From the NCBI RefSeq assembly GCF_016545825.1, contig NC_052613.1:10912001-10976000 (forward strand): DNA of 64,000 bases, given 5' to 3'. Below the pieces are notes generated by a model. It had not been told where the DNA came from, did not search any database, and saw only the letters and a list, made by a program, of their open reading frames with translations. Position numbers and translations under genes: made by a program. Positions 33,309-44,237 of this stretch are shown in pieces. Every line of letters starts with the position of its first letter. Position 1 is the stretch's first letter. The stretch comes from Eucalyptus grandis. Its lineage: Eukaryota; Streptophyta; Magnoliopsida; Myrtales; Myrtaceae.

Positions 33309-34690
33309 GAAGAGGGCGTGTGGAGAACATGATCACAGGAGAGAGAATAGGTCTTACCTTTTTATCCATTAATTATTTTGTCCTGATCCTCCTTAAGTTT
33401 TGTCCATTTGGATTGTGTCCAAACTCACGGCGTATCATGACGAAATAGTGTTGCGGGATTCAAAGAAATAACATATGTTTGAGGACTAGGAAATGGTCTA
33501 GACAAGTGCGCAAGAAGACAAACCACAAAAGATTAGGAAAGTGTTTATGTCTTCCCTCGTTCAAGCAGTGTGTAAAAAGAATCAAATTAGTATATCTTTT
33601 TGAAGGGATAATTCAAGGGGTCAATTGTAGAGGTCTGGCAACTGGAGATTCGAGGATACACCTTACAAGAGATCATGAACGGTGGGTGACATTTCGACAA
33701 ATAATCTTTAGTTTCTGAGTTGAAAATCATCAAATGCCTCATTCTCTCGAATGTTTCGTATGTTTAGTCCTCTAAAACCACCTGAGCATGGACGCTCCTT
33801 TATATGCAGAGGGCAAGAGAATAGTCACAATTGCACGTCTATCAATGAAGAGTAATGAACTGTTCAAAGGGTCTCAAGAGGATACAAGAAATGATTCACC
33901 ACCCATCAATCACAAAAAAGGTACTTAATTTGATAGTTAGTGTACGTCACAATGACATAGTGCGACAACCCAATTCAAAATGAGTGATCTTTAGATTAAA
34001 ACCCTATGCAAAATGACATGCATACCATGAATAATGTGATTAGGTAGTTGCTATATGACTGACAAATAAATCACTTTTCTATCAATTATGCATAAGAGAA
34101 GATTAATCAAGTTTGGAATATTTTGGACTTTAAATTGACTATAAAGTGATAGATAATACATAATCATTAGCTCCACCATATATACAATCATTAAGTGAAC
34201 AGCTAGGCAAATTTATAAAATGTAATCATCAATAATTGATGTCATTGCTCGATTTATGGAGATCCAATCGCTTTGCAATTGGAATATGCCCTCTCATGGA
34301 GACACCAAGCACACGGAAGTTGCAAAGTCAAATGCAAAGTTTTGACCATCAAAAGAGTCATCAGTCCGGTCTATATTTCAAAGATGCAATGCATCCAGTA
34401 TAAGAGAAAATAGGCCCTTGAAATGGTGAGTAGATATCAATGTACTTTGCTTAGTCTATAAAATGGTAAATAATAGAAGTCTGAAAAATTTATATTCCCA
34501 ACTTTCTAATTCTAAGTGGGTTTTAACTTTTATCTAGTTAATGTCCGCACCTAACATTGCATTGGTAGCATTTTTTCACACAAAATACTTTACATCTTTA
34601 ACACGGTATGACAATCCGATCATATTACTAATCTAATATGTAGTTTTAATTATTTAACATTTGAATTTCGTGAAGTACTTTTTTTTTATT
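33309..34690. other. Intergenic upstream of PLT-3
   Basis: This is the promoter side of PLT-3 (minus strand). It is AT-rich, with no recognisable gene, repeat termini or open frame of note. I could not identify a convincing TATA box at a fixed distance from the start. Confidence 0.4.
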
Positions 34691-34699
34691 ATATCGAGT

Positions 34700-35640
34700 T
34701 GCTTTTGGAAAGGTTTTTTTTTTTTTTGGACACGCGACGCATCCGAGGAGCGTTCTAGGGAATAAAATACCTTCTCGAAAGGTCAGATATATGGTCCTTG
34801 AATCGAGGTGCATCATGCGTCTCACCTAGAAAGAGGTGATCATCCTTCCTGTTTTTGCTTTTTGGAGGAGAAAAGCCACTTTGCCTCTGAAAAAGCAAGG
34901 TGGGCATGTGGGCAACACACGCCTCTTGAACAGCACCAACTGGTTGATGGTGATAAGCATGGATTGCGATGCGGACCCAACACGACAATAAACTCCACGT
35001 TTTGTCGATTTTTTTAAATGTCCTTTCACCTCTCGGAACACCAAGATGGACTAGGCAACCGGTCTGAGTCGCCATCATGGCGACTCTTGCATGCAAATAG
35101 GGTTCCTCAGAGCCGTGCAAGGGGCTGTCTAGATGCTTCGTAGAAACTATTATCTTATGATTTCTTGAGGGAGGAATCTTGGCATGTTCACACTTGGGTG
35201 GAGTAAAAGAAGGAAGTTTGCCAAAGTTTCAAGATTTGTTTGATGGGAGAGTAGCCATTGACAAAGATTTGTTTCTGTATTCGTGATAGGAAAAATGGGG
35301 GCAGAGGGATAAACCCCGGAAGGAAAAAGTTTAGATACAAATCAGATTAAAGCTCTGTTATTAAACGTCAAAGACACTTTCTGCTTCCCCCCTCCCCCAA
35401 GTACAAATTGCAGGAAAGAACAACAAGATGAGACTATTATGGAGTGATATCGATAGTTACCTAAAATAAAAACGCAAATTTGGAAGTGTTGTATACGGTT
35501 AATAATGTCAATTGGACCGAGTCGGATAGGAAGTGAGAGGATAAGCGAGCAATCCTCACGAGATCGGGTGCCACGTGCCAAGTGATAGGCGTAGAGGACC
35601 ATTAGGCTGCATTAGGTTGAATTTTGGAAGATGCAAAGTC
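34700..35640. repeat. Duplicated spacer block R1 (copy 1)
   Basis: The block includes 'ctgtctagatgcttcgtag' (near 35,127), 'tttgatgggagagtagccat' and a C-rich run at about 35,388-35,400. It ends near 35,580 with 'gccacgtgcc', a G-box-like CACGTG. Related copies are at about 50,690-51,120 and 61,430-61,860, and only its G-box tail is present at about 42,515-42,560. No protein coding is apparent. Confidence 0.7.
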
Positions 35641-35739
35641 ATTTCCCCAAAGATCCTTGGCTCAAGGTGTATTTGCTTTGATTTTTTGTTTGAATTTTTG
35701 CCAAGTGGTCATAAAGTTAAAAAGTAGAATGAAAAACAA

Positions 35740-36350
35740 AGGGAGCAACTCTCCATTGTTTGAAGGGCTCGGGCGAGGGCTCGTAGGGCCACCGTGAGCC
35801 CAGGAGAGGATTCGAAGGTCACACTCCCTAGGCGCAGCAACGCCAAGGTCACACGACCGCAAGTGGTTGCTTCATGCCATGACGCTCGAAAAAAGTCAGC
35901 CGTTGCACGATCCCAACACTCGCCTTGACGCTCGACTGTCGACTCTTGACCATTGGCAAGTCGACCATCATCGACGCTCAAACTTCAGATCGCATCTAAC
36001 AGTCACAACCGAGGGAGACATTAGAGATGATGAACCAGGCAAAAACCCAGGCACCGCAACCTTTGGTAGAGACCCAAGCGCAGAAAGCTCATCGGAGAAG
36101 AACAGTCATGAGCATGGGCAAGACAAGAATATGAAAATACAAGTTGAGGCAACTTTGAAAGAAAAAAAGTTTATCAACCTTGGAAGCTACCTTCGGAAAA
36201 TGTTAAAAGCATAGTTGAGGATTTATCTTGAACTTTTAGCTTTACCAATGTTGGCATTTCTCCAAAGTGGTACAAAAAAACATATTACTCAAACATTCTA
36301 GCTTTTCTTCAAGAGACTTTAGAGGGCTCGAAATCCATTGGGAGGGTTGT
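35740..36350. repeat. Duplicated spacer block R2a (copy 1)
   Basis: This is colinear with about 49,310-49,895. Shared words include 'ctaggcgcagcaacgcca', 'gtcacacga' and 'agagactttagagggctc'. A short open frame of 115 codons (35,867-36,214) is not preserved in the second copy, so it is probably not a gene. Confidence 0.75.
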
Positions 36351-36354
36351 TAGG

Positions 36355-37430
36355 GAAATCCCTTATGATGTTTTGAAGATGACAAAATAAATCAAAGGCT
36401 ACTAACATGTTTGATGGTTGAGTAATAGACCATGCAGATAATAGAACATGTAAAGGATATTATCAAAGTCTCAAGACTACTGGACTCGAGACTCAAAGTC
36501 AAGATTGCCGGACTCAAGACTCAAAGTCTGAAGACCGCAAGACTTTAGTGTCAAAGTCTGTTCTACATCGAAATCTGCTCTCTCGACTAATTACATACGA
36601 ACGTGAAAGATGAACCAGGAAGACGGACTCTATCTTTGAAGATGAACCGAAGACCGAATCTATGCTGAAGGCTGAGGCCGAACCGGGTCTGAGACCCAGT
36701 TGTAAAGTCTAGAGACTCATATTGTAAAGTCTAAAGACCCGGGTTGTAAAGTCTCAAGACTCATATCGTAAAGTCTCAAGACTCGGACTTTACATCCAGT
36801 TTCGATGAATCGTAACTCAAGCCCAATCATACAACGGCTAGTGATCTGGTTTGGATTCCACATCAAGATTGATTTGATTGAAGACAAGATCTTTCTATAT
36901 GAAGAAGCTTTACTTATGGAAACCAAGATTTCGTTTGTATGGGCGATCGGAATCAATTTGGGATTTTACCTTTGTCACTCAACGGCTACCAAATCTTCTA
37001 AAATACAGAGCTGTCCAATGGGTATATTGGAAGACGATTCTCCGGGATGCTGTCCAACGGTAGTTTGGAAGTGGAGGATATTTAAGGAGATCATGGACCG
37101 ATGAGCAAGTAAGAGACGGAGCGTAGAATTTATAATTCCAAAGTCTAAGCGACTTTAGATCATATACTTGTCTCTTGAGAGCTTAAACGTTTGTAATCGT
37201 GAGAGAAATACCAAGAGAGTGACTTAGTGAGATAGTGTGATCTACTACTAAGTGTGTGCACTCGAAGTTGTAATCTCTTGTTGATTGCATAGTGGAATCC
37301 AGCCAAGAAGGCTGTTATCGTGGGAGAGTGGACGTAGGCTTGGATTAAGCCGAACCACTATAAATCTCGTGTTCTTATTCTCTTCCCTAACTCCTTTATT
37401 TTGTTCATACTAGCACTCTCAAGGGTAAAC
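36355..37430 (+). mobile_element. Solo-LTR-like sequence inside the duplicated spacer
   Basis: The block begins near 'ttgttagggaaatccc' and ends near 'ctctcaagggtaaacca'. It contains a region of repeated AGTCTCAAGACT-type words (36,455-36,790). Its tail resembles the U5 part of plant copia LTRs (ccagccaagaaggctg ... ggattaagccgaaccac). It interrupts spacer homology that is continuous, with a small gap, at 49,895-50,070. No internal coding region is attached and no target duplication was confirmed, so solo LTR is the best but not the only reading. Confidence 0.5.
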
Positions 37431-37865
37431 CAAACGCATCCCCGGTGAGTCCATAAGTAATTTCTCACATCGAGGGAAGGTTATTAATGTTGCATGTGAG
37501 CAATAAGAATAAGCTCAACGAAGTAGAGAGACTATGATAATAAGGTGAGCATAGTTGCAAGGTAGAACGTGGAACTGGAGAACCGAACCGGTGTGGATCT
37601 ATTACAAGTTTCAGGATATGCATGGTAAGTTTAAGATCCTAATAAATGAGGAACTTGTTCCGATAGTAGTTTCCAGATAGAACCTAGATGGAACCTAAAA
37701 CAGCTCATCTCCTATTTACAAGTACATTTTTGTCATTTAAACATGAATTGATTTGTTGAAGTCAAAACAAAGTTATGGACTATCAACAACTAGATATAGC
37801 CACCGAGTCCTCATTTAATTGTGGCACACTTAAAATGGTCTAGAAAACTAGGTAACTTCAATACT
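37430..37865. repeat. Duplicated spacer block R2b (copy 1)
   Basis: This is colinear with about 50,070-50,500. Shared words include 'tcgagggaaggttat' and 'ttatggactatcaacaac'. The part at 37,560-37,690 repeats aggttc/gaacc-type words like other MITE-like tracts in the window. Confidence 0.7.
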
Positions 37866-37979
37866 TCTTTTGGGTCAACATTAAATTTTTTTTTAAAAAC
37901 AATGACGACGATGACGATGACAACAACAATGACAACAAATTAGGTTTAACTAAAAATGAAACAATAGCAACAAACAGCT

Positions 37980-38950
37980 CACCTCTATATGATAGGATGA
38001 GCAATTGTCTTTAGCATACTCAATGCCAAATCATAGGTGAGTGGTGTTATGCTCTTGGAAGTAGTTAGAGGGACAAGACGTACTTGTAGGCAATATGCAA
38101 GCTTAGAGGAGCTCTCAATGGAAAAATCGCTCCCAAAAGTCCTTAAATGAATTGAGGAGGACATACAATGAGAGAGTTACCATGAGATATGAACATGATC
38201 TTGTTACGTGGGAATCCATAATCGATGTGCCATGAGGCACATCAAACAAATAATAGATTGCAACATATCACGACAACATGAACTCAGTATAAGTTATTGT
38301 GCCGCAAGGATGCTAATTGACATGAAACCCGAAGGGCTAGGGGACTGGTCAGACCTTGTTTAACAGGCCTCGTTCCAATTCTATCGAAACTCTCCGTGAC
38401 ATCCTAATAAGACTTGCCTTTGACTAGTTACCACCTGGCTATAGCCAGTTATATGGGCCACCGTTCTTGTCCCTTTTCTAGCCCATTTTATCGTAAAACC
38501 ACCCTAACTTGGGCCTTAAATCACGAAATTGGGCTTGAGCACATCTTCTGGTCGATTTTGCTTAATTCATGTAGTCAATGAACCCAACATTGTCCGAAAT
38601 GCTCTTTCTTGCTCAGTAGCCCATGTGACTTGATTACCCAAATTGGTCTATGTGACTGACGAAGAACAGATCGCCGCTTTGGTTCGTGGAAATGGAGTCA
38701 TATCATTCGCAAAGCAATTTGGTTTGGTTAGCCACTTTTGTTTTAGGATTTGAAACGGCAGGATTTGACCTCAAAGAGCAATAGGGGTAACTAACTACTT
38801 CTTAACCTGTGAAACAGTTGCTTAATTTTCGAGCTACTAATTAGCAGGCTCTGAGTATATGCTAATGAGATTACGTATTTGAAAGGTCTAAATCACAAGG
38901 CAAGGGAGAGGACCACATGCACGTAAGATTTACAGCAAACACCATAAAAG
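37980..38950. repeat. Duplicated block R3 (copy 1), upstream of the PERK gene
   Basis: Shared with about 42,560-43,720 and, in shorter form, 62,330-62,480. Common words are 'gataggatgagca', 'ggcaatatgcaagct', 'aagtccttaaatgaat' and 'gggaatccat'. It lies directly upstream of the intact kinase, and the short copy lies upstream of a dead kinase fragment. R3 is therefore part of the kinase duplication unit and may include promoter sequence. Confidence 0.65.
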
Positions 38951-39502
38951 CATAAAAGTCCGTGCAATGGATTAAAAACAACATAGAACAAAGAGAATGG
39001 GTTCAACATCGGGCATTTAGAACCATAAAAGTTTGTGTGATCGATTAAAAACGTACCGTTAGTGACGCTAATCAATAACTCGTGAAATAATACTTATGTA
39101 GGTGCAATTGGCATTATTTCTCCACACGTCATTGTAAACACAATGCATTGAGCATGCGATGAAGTGAAACACTATGGTGATAAAATCTTATGATGCATTT
39201 ATTACACGGAAAACTCAATAATAAATGAAAATGCTTTTTGGAAATATAGCTAGTTTTTCGTTGTTTAGTAATATATGATTGAAAACATTATCTAATTTCT
39301 GGATCTAGTTGGAAAATGATTTCAACGTCATGATTTTATCTCAAATAAAAAATAAAAAATTTGATTTCTTTTTTAAAAAATCGAATTTTTATTTATTTTT
39401 TCTCTTTTCTTTATCACCCTGGCATCTCCTATGCCGCCAGCTTCTTCTGGGTCCACTTAGGCCAATTCTCTTTCGTCTTGGTCCACCAAATTGAGGGAGC
39501 AG
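38951..39502 (+). promoter_or_regulatory. Probable PERK-like gene promoter and leader
   Basis: This is AT-rich sequence up to 39,400, then a pyrimidine-rich segment before the ATG. An in-frame TAG at about 39,459 limits the open frame. The three bases before the ATG are CAG, so a hidden upstream exon spliced at 39,502 cannot be excluded. No TATA box could be placed with confidence. Confidence 0.3.
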
Positions 39503-41604
39503 ATGGCGGCGGCGGCAGCTGCTGGGGTGCTGACTCTGGTGCTGAAATACTGTCTAGATATGAAGAACAGGAGAATGCTGCTTCGCTCCGCATCCCCTAG
39601 CATTTCTCTCGGTTCTAGCATGTGCCATTTTACATTTGAACAAGTGCAGGCGTTCACCGGCGGCTTCTCAGAGGCAAGTCTACTCGGACAAGGTGGTTTT
39701 GGGCGCGTGTACCGCGGAGTCCTTTCCAACGGGGAAGATGTAGCAGTGAAGCGACTGGAGGTGGGGAGCCAGCAGGGAGAGCGTGAGTTCCTCACTGAGG
39801 CTGAAATTGTAAGCCGCATTCATCACAAGCATGTGGTGACTTTGGTTGGATACTGTGCAACCAGACTCGAGCGCATCCTCGTGTATGAGTATGTGCCTAA
39901 CAGGTCCTTGGAGTCACACTTACGTGGTTAGTTTGGATTTTCAGTACCAATTCATGCTGCGAGCTTTTATGTTGCCCCCTCTTTCTTTATCAGTCTTATT
40001 TTGGCGTCCGATTCAGCATTTGGGGTTATTTGAAAAAAGAAAGGGAACACTAATCAGTGAAGTCGGCGCCTTTTGCGTTTAATGGAAAGGATTCTGATGG
40101 AAAGTGATCGTTGCAGGAGGTGGGCAACCGACCCTGGCTTGGGAGGCCAGAATGAGAGTTGCTGTTGGCTCTGCCAAAGGATTGGCATATCTTCACGAGG
40201 ATTGTAAGTTTCAGATGTAGTTTTGCCTTTTATCTTTATTGGATTTATAGCTGATTAAAACTGTGAATCCCAGAGCTTTGCTCTTATATACATGAGAAAC
40301 GTTCGTGCAGGTCATCCTACGATCATACATCGCGATGTCAAGGCAGCCAACATACTATTGAACTTCGATTTTGAGGCGAAGGTTAAAAAAAGGAAAAAAA
40401 AGAACTTATTTGATAAATTTAAAAATGGAAAATTGATTATTTCCAACCTCCATTGCTTAACTCTCAGAGCAAGCAGATTGCTGACTACCGAATGCTCGTC
40501 TCTCTCAGATTGCAGATTTTGGGGTCGCAAAATTTGCTTCTGAATTTAATCACGGTGACTCTAGTGTGGTGGGCACCATCGGGTAAGATTTGTTGCCTTC
40601 TTATTTTGAATCAGAGGACAGGGACATGCGCTGGTTATTAATCTGTCTTAGATGTTTCTAAATGTATGTAAAATGAGGCATTGCTCGCTAGTTCACCTCG
40701 AGCTTTATTTGTTGAAGCACAGTTTTCTACGTACTCGACTAGTTCAATTATGTTGAAGCTCAGTTCATGTTCTTCCTGTAGGTATGTTGCTCCAGAATAC
40801 GCCTCGATTGGGGAACTAACCCCAAACGCAGATACGTTCTCATTTGGGGTCGTCCTCTTGGAGTTGATTACCGGCCGCAGACCTGTGGGTTCGCCACTTA
40901 ATTCTTCTAATGATAATCTGGCTTTTTCCGTAAGTCGTGCAATTCTCATGTTTACATCATAGCCCGGGGCTACTTTATTATGGGATTCCGAAATTGATGT
41001 TTTCAGTCGTCGAAATCGCAATATTGAAATAGAATCGTTGTCATGATTTACAGGCAAGGCCTCAACTCACACAAGCTCTGGGAGACGGAAATTTCGACTT
41101 TCTTGTCGACCCCAGGCTGCAGGACCATTATAGCCGCAGTGAAATGGCTCGAATGGTGGCCTGCGCTGCTGCTTGCACACGTGAATTCGCGGAGTGTCGA
41201 CCGAAAATGAGTGTGGTAATATTTCAGCAGCCGGAGTTTGATCTTTCTTTCGTACTTGCCCACTTGCTACATCCATGACTGGTGACAGCTCTTTTTGTTC
41301 GTGGACTCATGTCTAGTTGATCTAAGATTTGTTAGGTTAGATGGAAATAGGAACTCTGATAATCAGCTTTTGAAAAATTGAGCAGGTTGCTCCAGTCCTC
41401 GAAGGGCATCAATCTGCCGCTGACCTTGATGATGGGATCGGAGCCGGGCCGAGTAACCTCGACCTCGAATACGGCGACGGCCATTACGGGGAACCAACAG
41501 GTGAATATGGCTTGTATCCATCTGGCTCGAGTAGCGCGGGTCCTAGCGGCCAAACACCCCTAGATCTGGAGATGGGAAGGATGGTGGCCTTCAATAGTTT
41601 CTAA
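39503..41604 (+). CDS. PERK: PERK-like Ser/Thr kinase without proline-rich ectodomain
   Basis: Seven exons join in frame to 395 codons (394 aa): 39,503-39,926, 40,117-40,203, 40,311-40,381, 40,509-40,582, 40,782-40,929, 41,054-41,215 and 41,386-41,604. All introns are GT-AG. The kinase core is complete: GQGGFG at 62-67, VAVK (Lys83), HRDVKAAN at 177, DFG at 197-199, APE at 222-224 and [10 protein letters not shown] in the C-lobe. The ARP..TQAL..GNFD..VDPRL block and the C-terminal tail are typical of proline-rich extensin-like receptor kinases. PERKs normally have a long Pro-rich extracellular part and a transmembrane helix. Here only a short Ala/Leu-rich N-terminus (residues 2-18) precedes the kinase. 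It may be a cytoplasmic or weakly membrane-tethered form, or the 5' exon may be missed. Dead paralogous first exons lie at 59,950 and 62,901. Confidence 0.88.
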
Positions 41605-42490
41605 ACCTCCTTGTTTTTACTCTTCAACGTAGATGGCAAGATAGGTTCGGGACCTGCCAAAATTAACCGGTGTACTTTGCTGTAGTCGACAATAAGTTGT
41701 ACCATTTGGTAGCATTATCGTGCACCGACCTTATTCTAATTGAAGTCAATCGACGCCGCCAATGTCTTCTACCGTGAGCTGAACTGGGATGTTAGGGTTC
41801 GTTCATTTTGTGCAATGGCAAATTAAATTTAACACTAAGGGTGATCAAGTCTAGGGTGGATAGGTTTCAGATCTAGACCCTATACCCGATCCTGTTATAA
41901 CGGGTTCATTTTTTTGAACTCTGTATTCGATCTTATTTGCACTGGACTCTATTCTAGAACCACCTTATTCTTCAAGTCCTAGAGGAACTTGTTTTGCAAC
42001 TGTCTAATATCCTATATAGTTTTGAATTTTATATTAGTATGCGAGAAAATAGCGTAATCATTTTAATTTGTATTGAAACATTAAGCACATGTAATCAATA
42101 AGTACATAAACTTTTTTATTGAATGAAATTAAGAATACATAAGGCTAATTATCATAAATAAACATTACAAGGCGAAGCAAAAATCCTATGCAATTGATGG
42201 TGTGATTGTGATTGTGAGCCGGTGAGGGAGGGAAGCAAGCCAAGAAGAGGAACGAAGAAGAAGAGGCACCATGCGAGAGGAAAAAAATGTAATTCTAAAA
42301 TTAGAAATCAGGGAAAAAAGATAGGATTTTGAACTTTTGAGCTTATAAAACTGATTCCCAAACCAGGTTGGTCAATTTGGTTCTCAAGTAGATATTCACT
42401 TGGAACCGGTTTCAAATTTTGGGAATTGACTTTTGAACTTATTTTCGGGGTGGGCTGATCTGATTCGGGAGTGGACTCGATTCGGTTACA
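41605..42490. other. Intergenic with a MITE-like tract
   Basis: The first ~150 bases are probably the PERK 3' UTR. From about 41,838 ('aagggtgatcaagtctaggg') to about 42,490 the sequence holds words such as 'gaaccgg' and 'tcgattcggttacac'. These resemble small hAT-type repeats seen again near 50,500-50,650 and 55,360-55,510. No clean ends were found. Confidence 0.35.
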
Positions 42491-42514
42491 CACTAGTCAT
42501 GAGTGAGCCATCCT

Positions 42515-43720
42515 TGCAACGTCAAGTGCCACGTGCCGTGTGATAGGTGCGGAGGACCTAGTGGAGCAGTATGACGTTAGAAAGGCTAAGATGGAATGAG
42601 CAGCCGAATCTAGCGGGTACTTGATGCCAAGTTGCCGGGGGAAGGTGTCAGGTTTTCTCGTCCGAAGGGTTGTCTGTCTGGAGTAGTCGGAGGGCGAGAG
42701 GCGTCCGTAGGCCACGTGCAAGCTTGGAGCTCCCAATCGCGAAAACGCTCCTAGAAGTCCTTAAATGAATGGATTGAGAGAGTCACGACAGGAAATGAAA
42801 ATGGTCTTGCTACGGGGAATCCATGTTTCCGTTTAGGGCACGACATTTCGTTATGACATGAACTCGATAGACATTATCATATCAGGAGAATGCTAATAGA
42901 CGTGAGACGTGCTACAAAACTAAATATAGAAGGGAAATGCTCTGTCTTTCCCAACACTTCATTCCCCAATTGTTTTTGGCTTCCGATTTCATCCCTTTTT
43001 AGCCCCTGGCTTTGCAAAACCACACTGCTTTGGGGCTTCCATCGCGAAATAGTAATGAAGAGCTTGAGCACATCCTCTGTCCGATTTTGCTTACTTTGTG
43101 TTGTTAATGAAACCCAACATGGTCCCACTGTTTCTTTTTTGCTCAATAGTCCACACGATTAAGGGTGACTTCGGCAAAACTCTGTGAAAAGGCTCCAAAT
43201 TTTGAGCGGGGGGCGATTGGGTAGTTGCTTTTAGGGTGTCAACGGTTTGATTTTTTTGAAAAATCAAACCGAATCGAACCGATTAAGAAAAATTCCGCCG
43301 AACCGAATACGAACCGAACCGATAAAAATTTCGGTTCGGTTTTGGTTTTCAAATTTTTGTATTTTTTTTTCTATTGTATATATTTTTTATTTCCAAAAAA
43401 TAAGCTCTTTATCGGTTTGTTGGTTCGATTTGGTTCGGTTGGATAAAAACCAAACCGATAACAAAAATTTCGGTTTTAATAAGAATCGAATCAAATGAAA
43501 ACCGAACCGAAAAAACCAAATTTTCGGTTACGTTCGATTTTTGACACCCCTAGCTGCTTTGAGTTTAGGATCTGAGCTTAAAGGTGAAACCATAGCTTAA
43601 TTTTGAGCTATTGACGAAGGATTACCAATTCAAAAAGTCTAAATCATAAAGGTTGATGAGGAGCACTTGCACATTAGATTCCAACAAACACTATAACTGA
43701 TAAAAGCAATTTCAACACGC
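42515..43720. repeat. Duplicated block R3 (copy 2) with the G-box tail of R1
   Basis: It starts with the R1-type 'tgccacgtgccg' G-box word, then follows R3 through 'aagtccttaaatgaatgg' and 'gggaatccat' to 'gtctaaatcataaagg' (near 43,640). It is interrupted by the MITE at 43,232-43,552. No kinase follows it, so this copy lost its gene or was never attached to one. Confidence 0.6.
43232..43552. mobile_element. hAT-like MITE with 8-bp target duplication
   Basis: This 321-bp element starts TAGGGTGTCAA and ends TTGACACCCCTA. It is flanked by gttgcttt (43,224-43,231) and gctgcttt (43,553-43,560), an 8-bp duplication with one transition. An 8-bp duplication points to the hAT superfamily. The interior is made of alternating 'aaccgaacc' and 'ggttcggtt' words and can fold on itself. 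No transposase is present. Confidence 0.8.
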
Positions 43721-44190
43721 CATTTCTCTCTCTCACGGAAGATAAGGAGTGTAAAAATTCATGCCGCATATCACGAGAGGAATTGATCCATAGGAAAACA
43801 TCGACCCATTACAGTGTTTATGCAAGTATTATTAGCTCTGCTTTTCCGTCCATCACCACAACACGATGCACCAAATGCACAATGTGAGCAAAACCCATGG
43901 TCCTTGCCAATAATAACATTAAAAGGCATTTTTGGGGAGTGGTTTAGTATCCGTTGGTAACATGTTAATACAACCGTCACAAACTAACTCTATAAGTATT
44001 GAATTGTTAATGTCATCTACTTAAATATATCAAAATTAATTTTTCCTTTTCCCTTTGGCTTTTTCTGGGGTTCTTTGCTAAAACGCCGAAACATGTATAG
44101 GCGGTGGATCGGGCTTGTCTAGGATCTCCTTTTTTATTATTATTGTTTTTGGCTTTGTCTCCGTTCAGTCAAAACAGCGAATGTCACACG
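43680..44190. repeat. Dispersed intergenic repeat family (copy 1)
   Basis: Similar stretches occur at about 51,610-51,800 and 53,270-53,560. Shared words are 'cttttggctttttc', 'tttttattattattattg' and 'cagtcaaaacagcgaatgt'. A minus-strand ORF (43,771-43,980) is not conserved in the other copies. This appears to be another part of the local duplications. Confidence 0.55.
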
Positions 44191-44237
44191 TTCAATTAGG
44201 CGAGAGAGTACAATAATAACATGGCGAACTGCAACTT

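Noticed and set aside
35867..36214. 115-codon plus-strand frame in spacer block R2a
   Set aside because: Not conserved in the paralogous block at 49,310-49,895.
43224..43498. Short frames (73 and 83 codons) over the hAT-type MITE
   Set aside because: They translate the alternating AACCGAACC repeats of a non-coding transposon.
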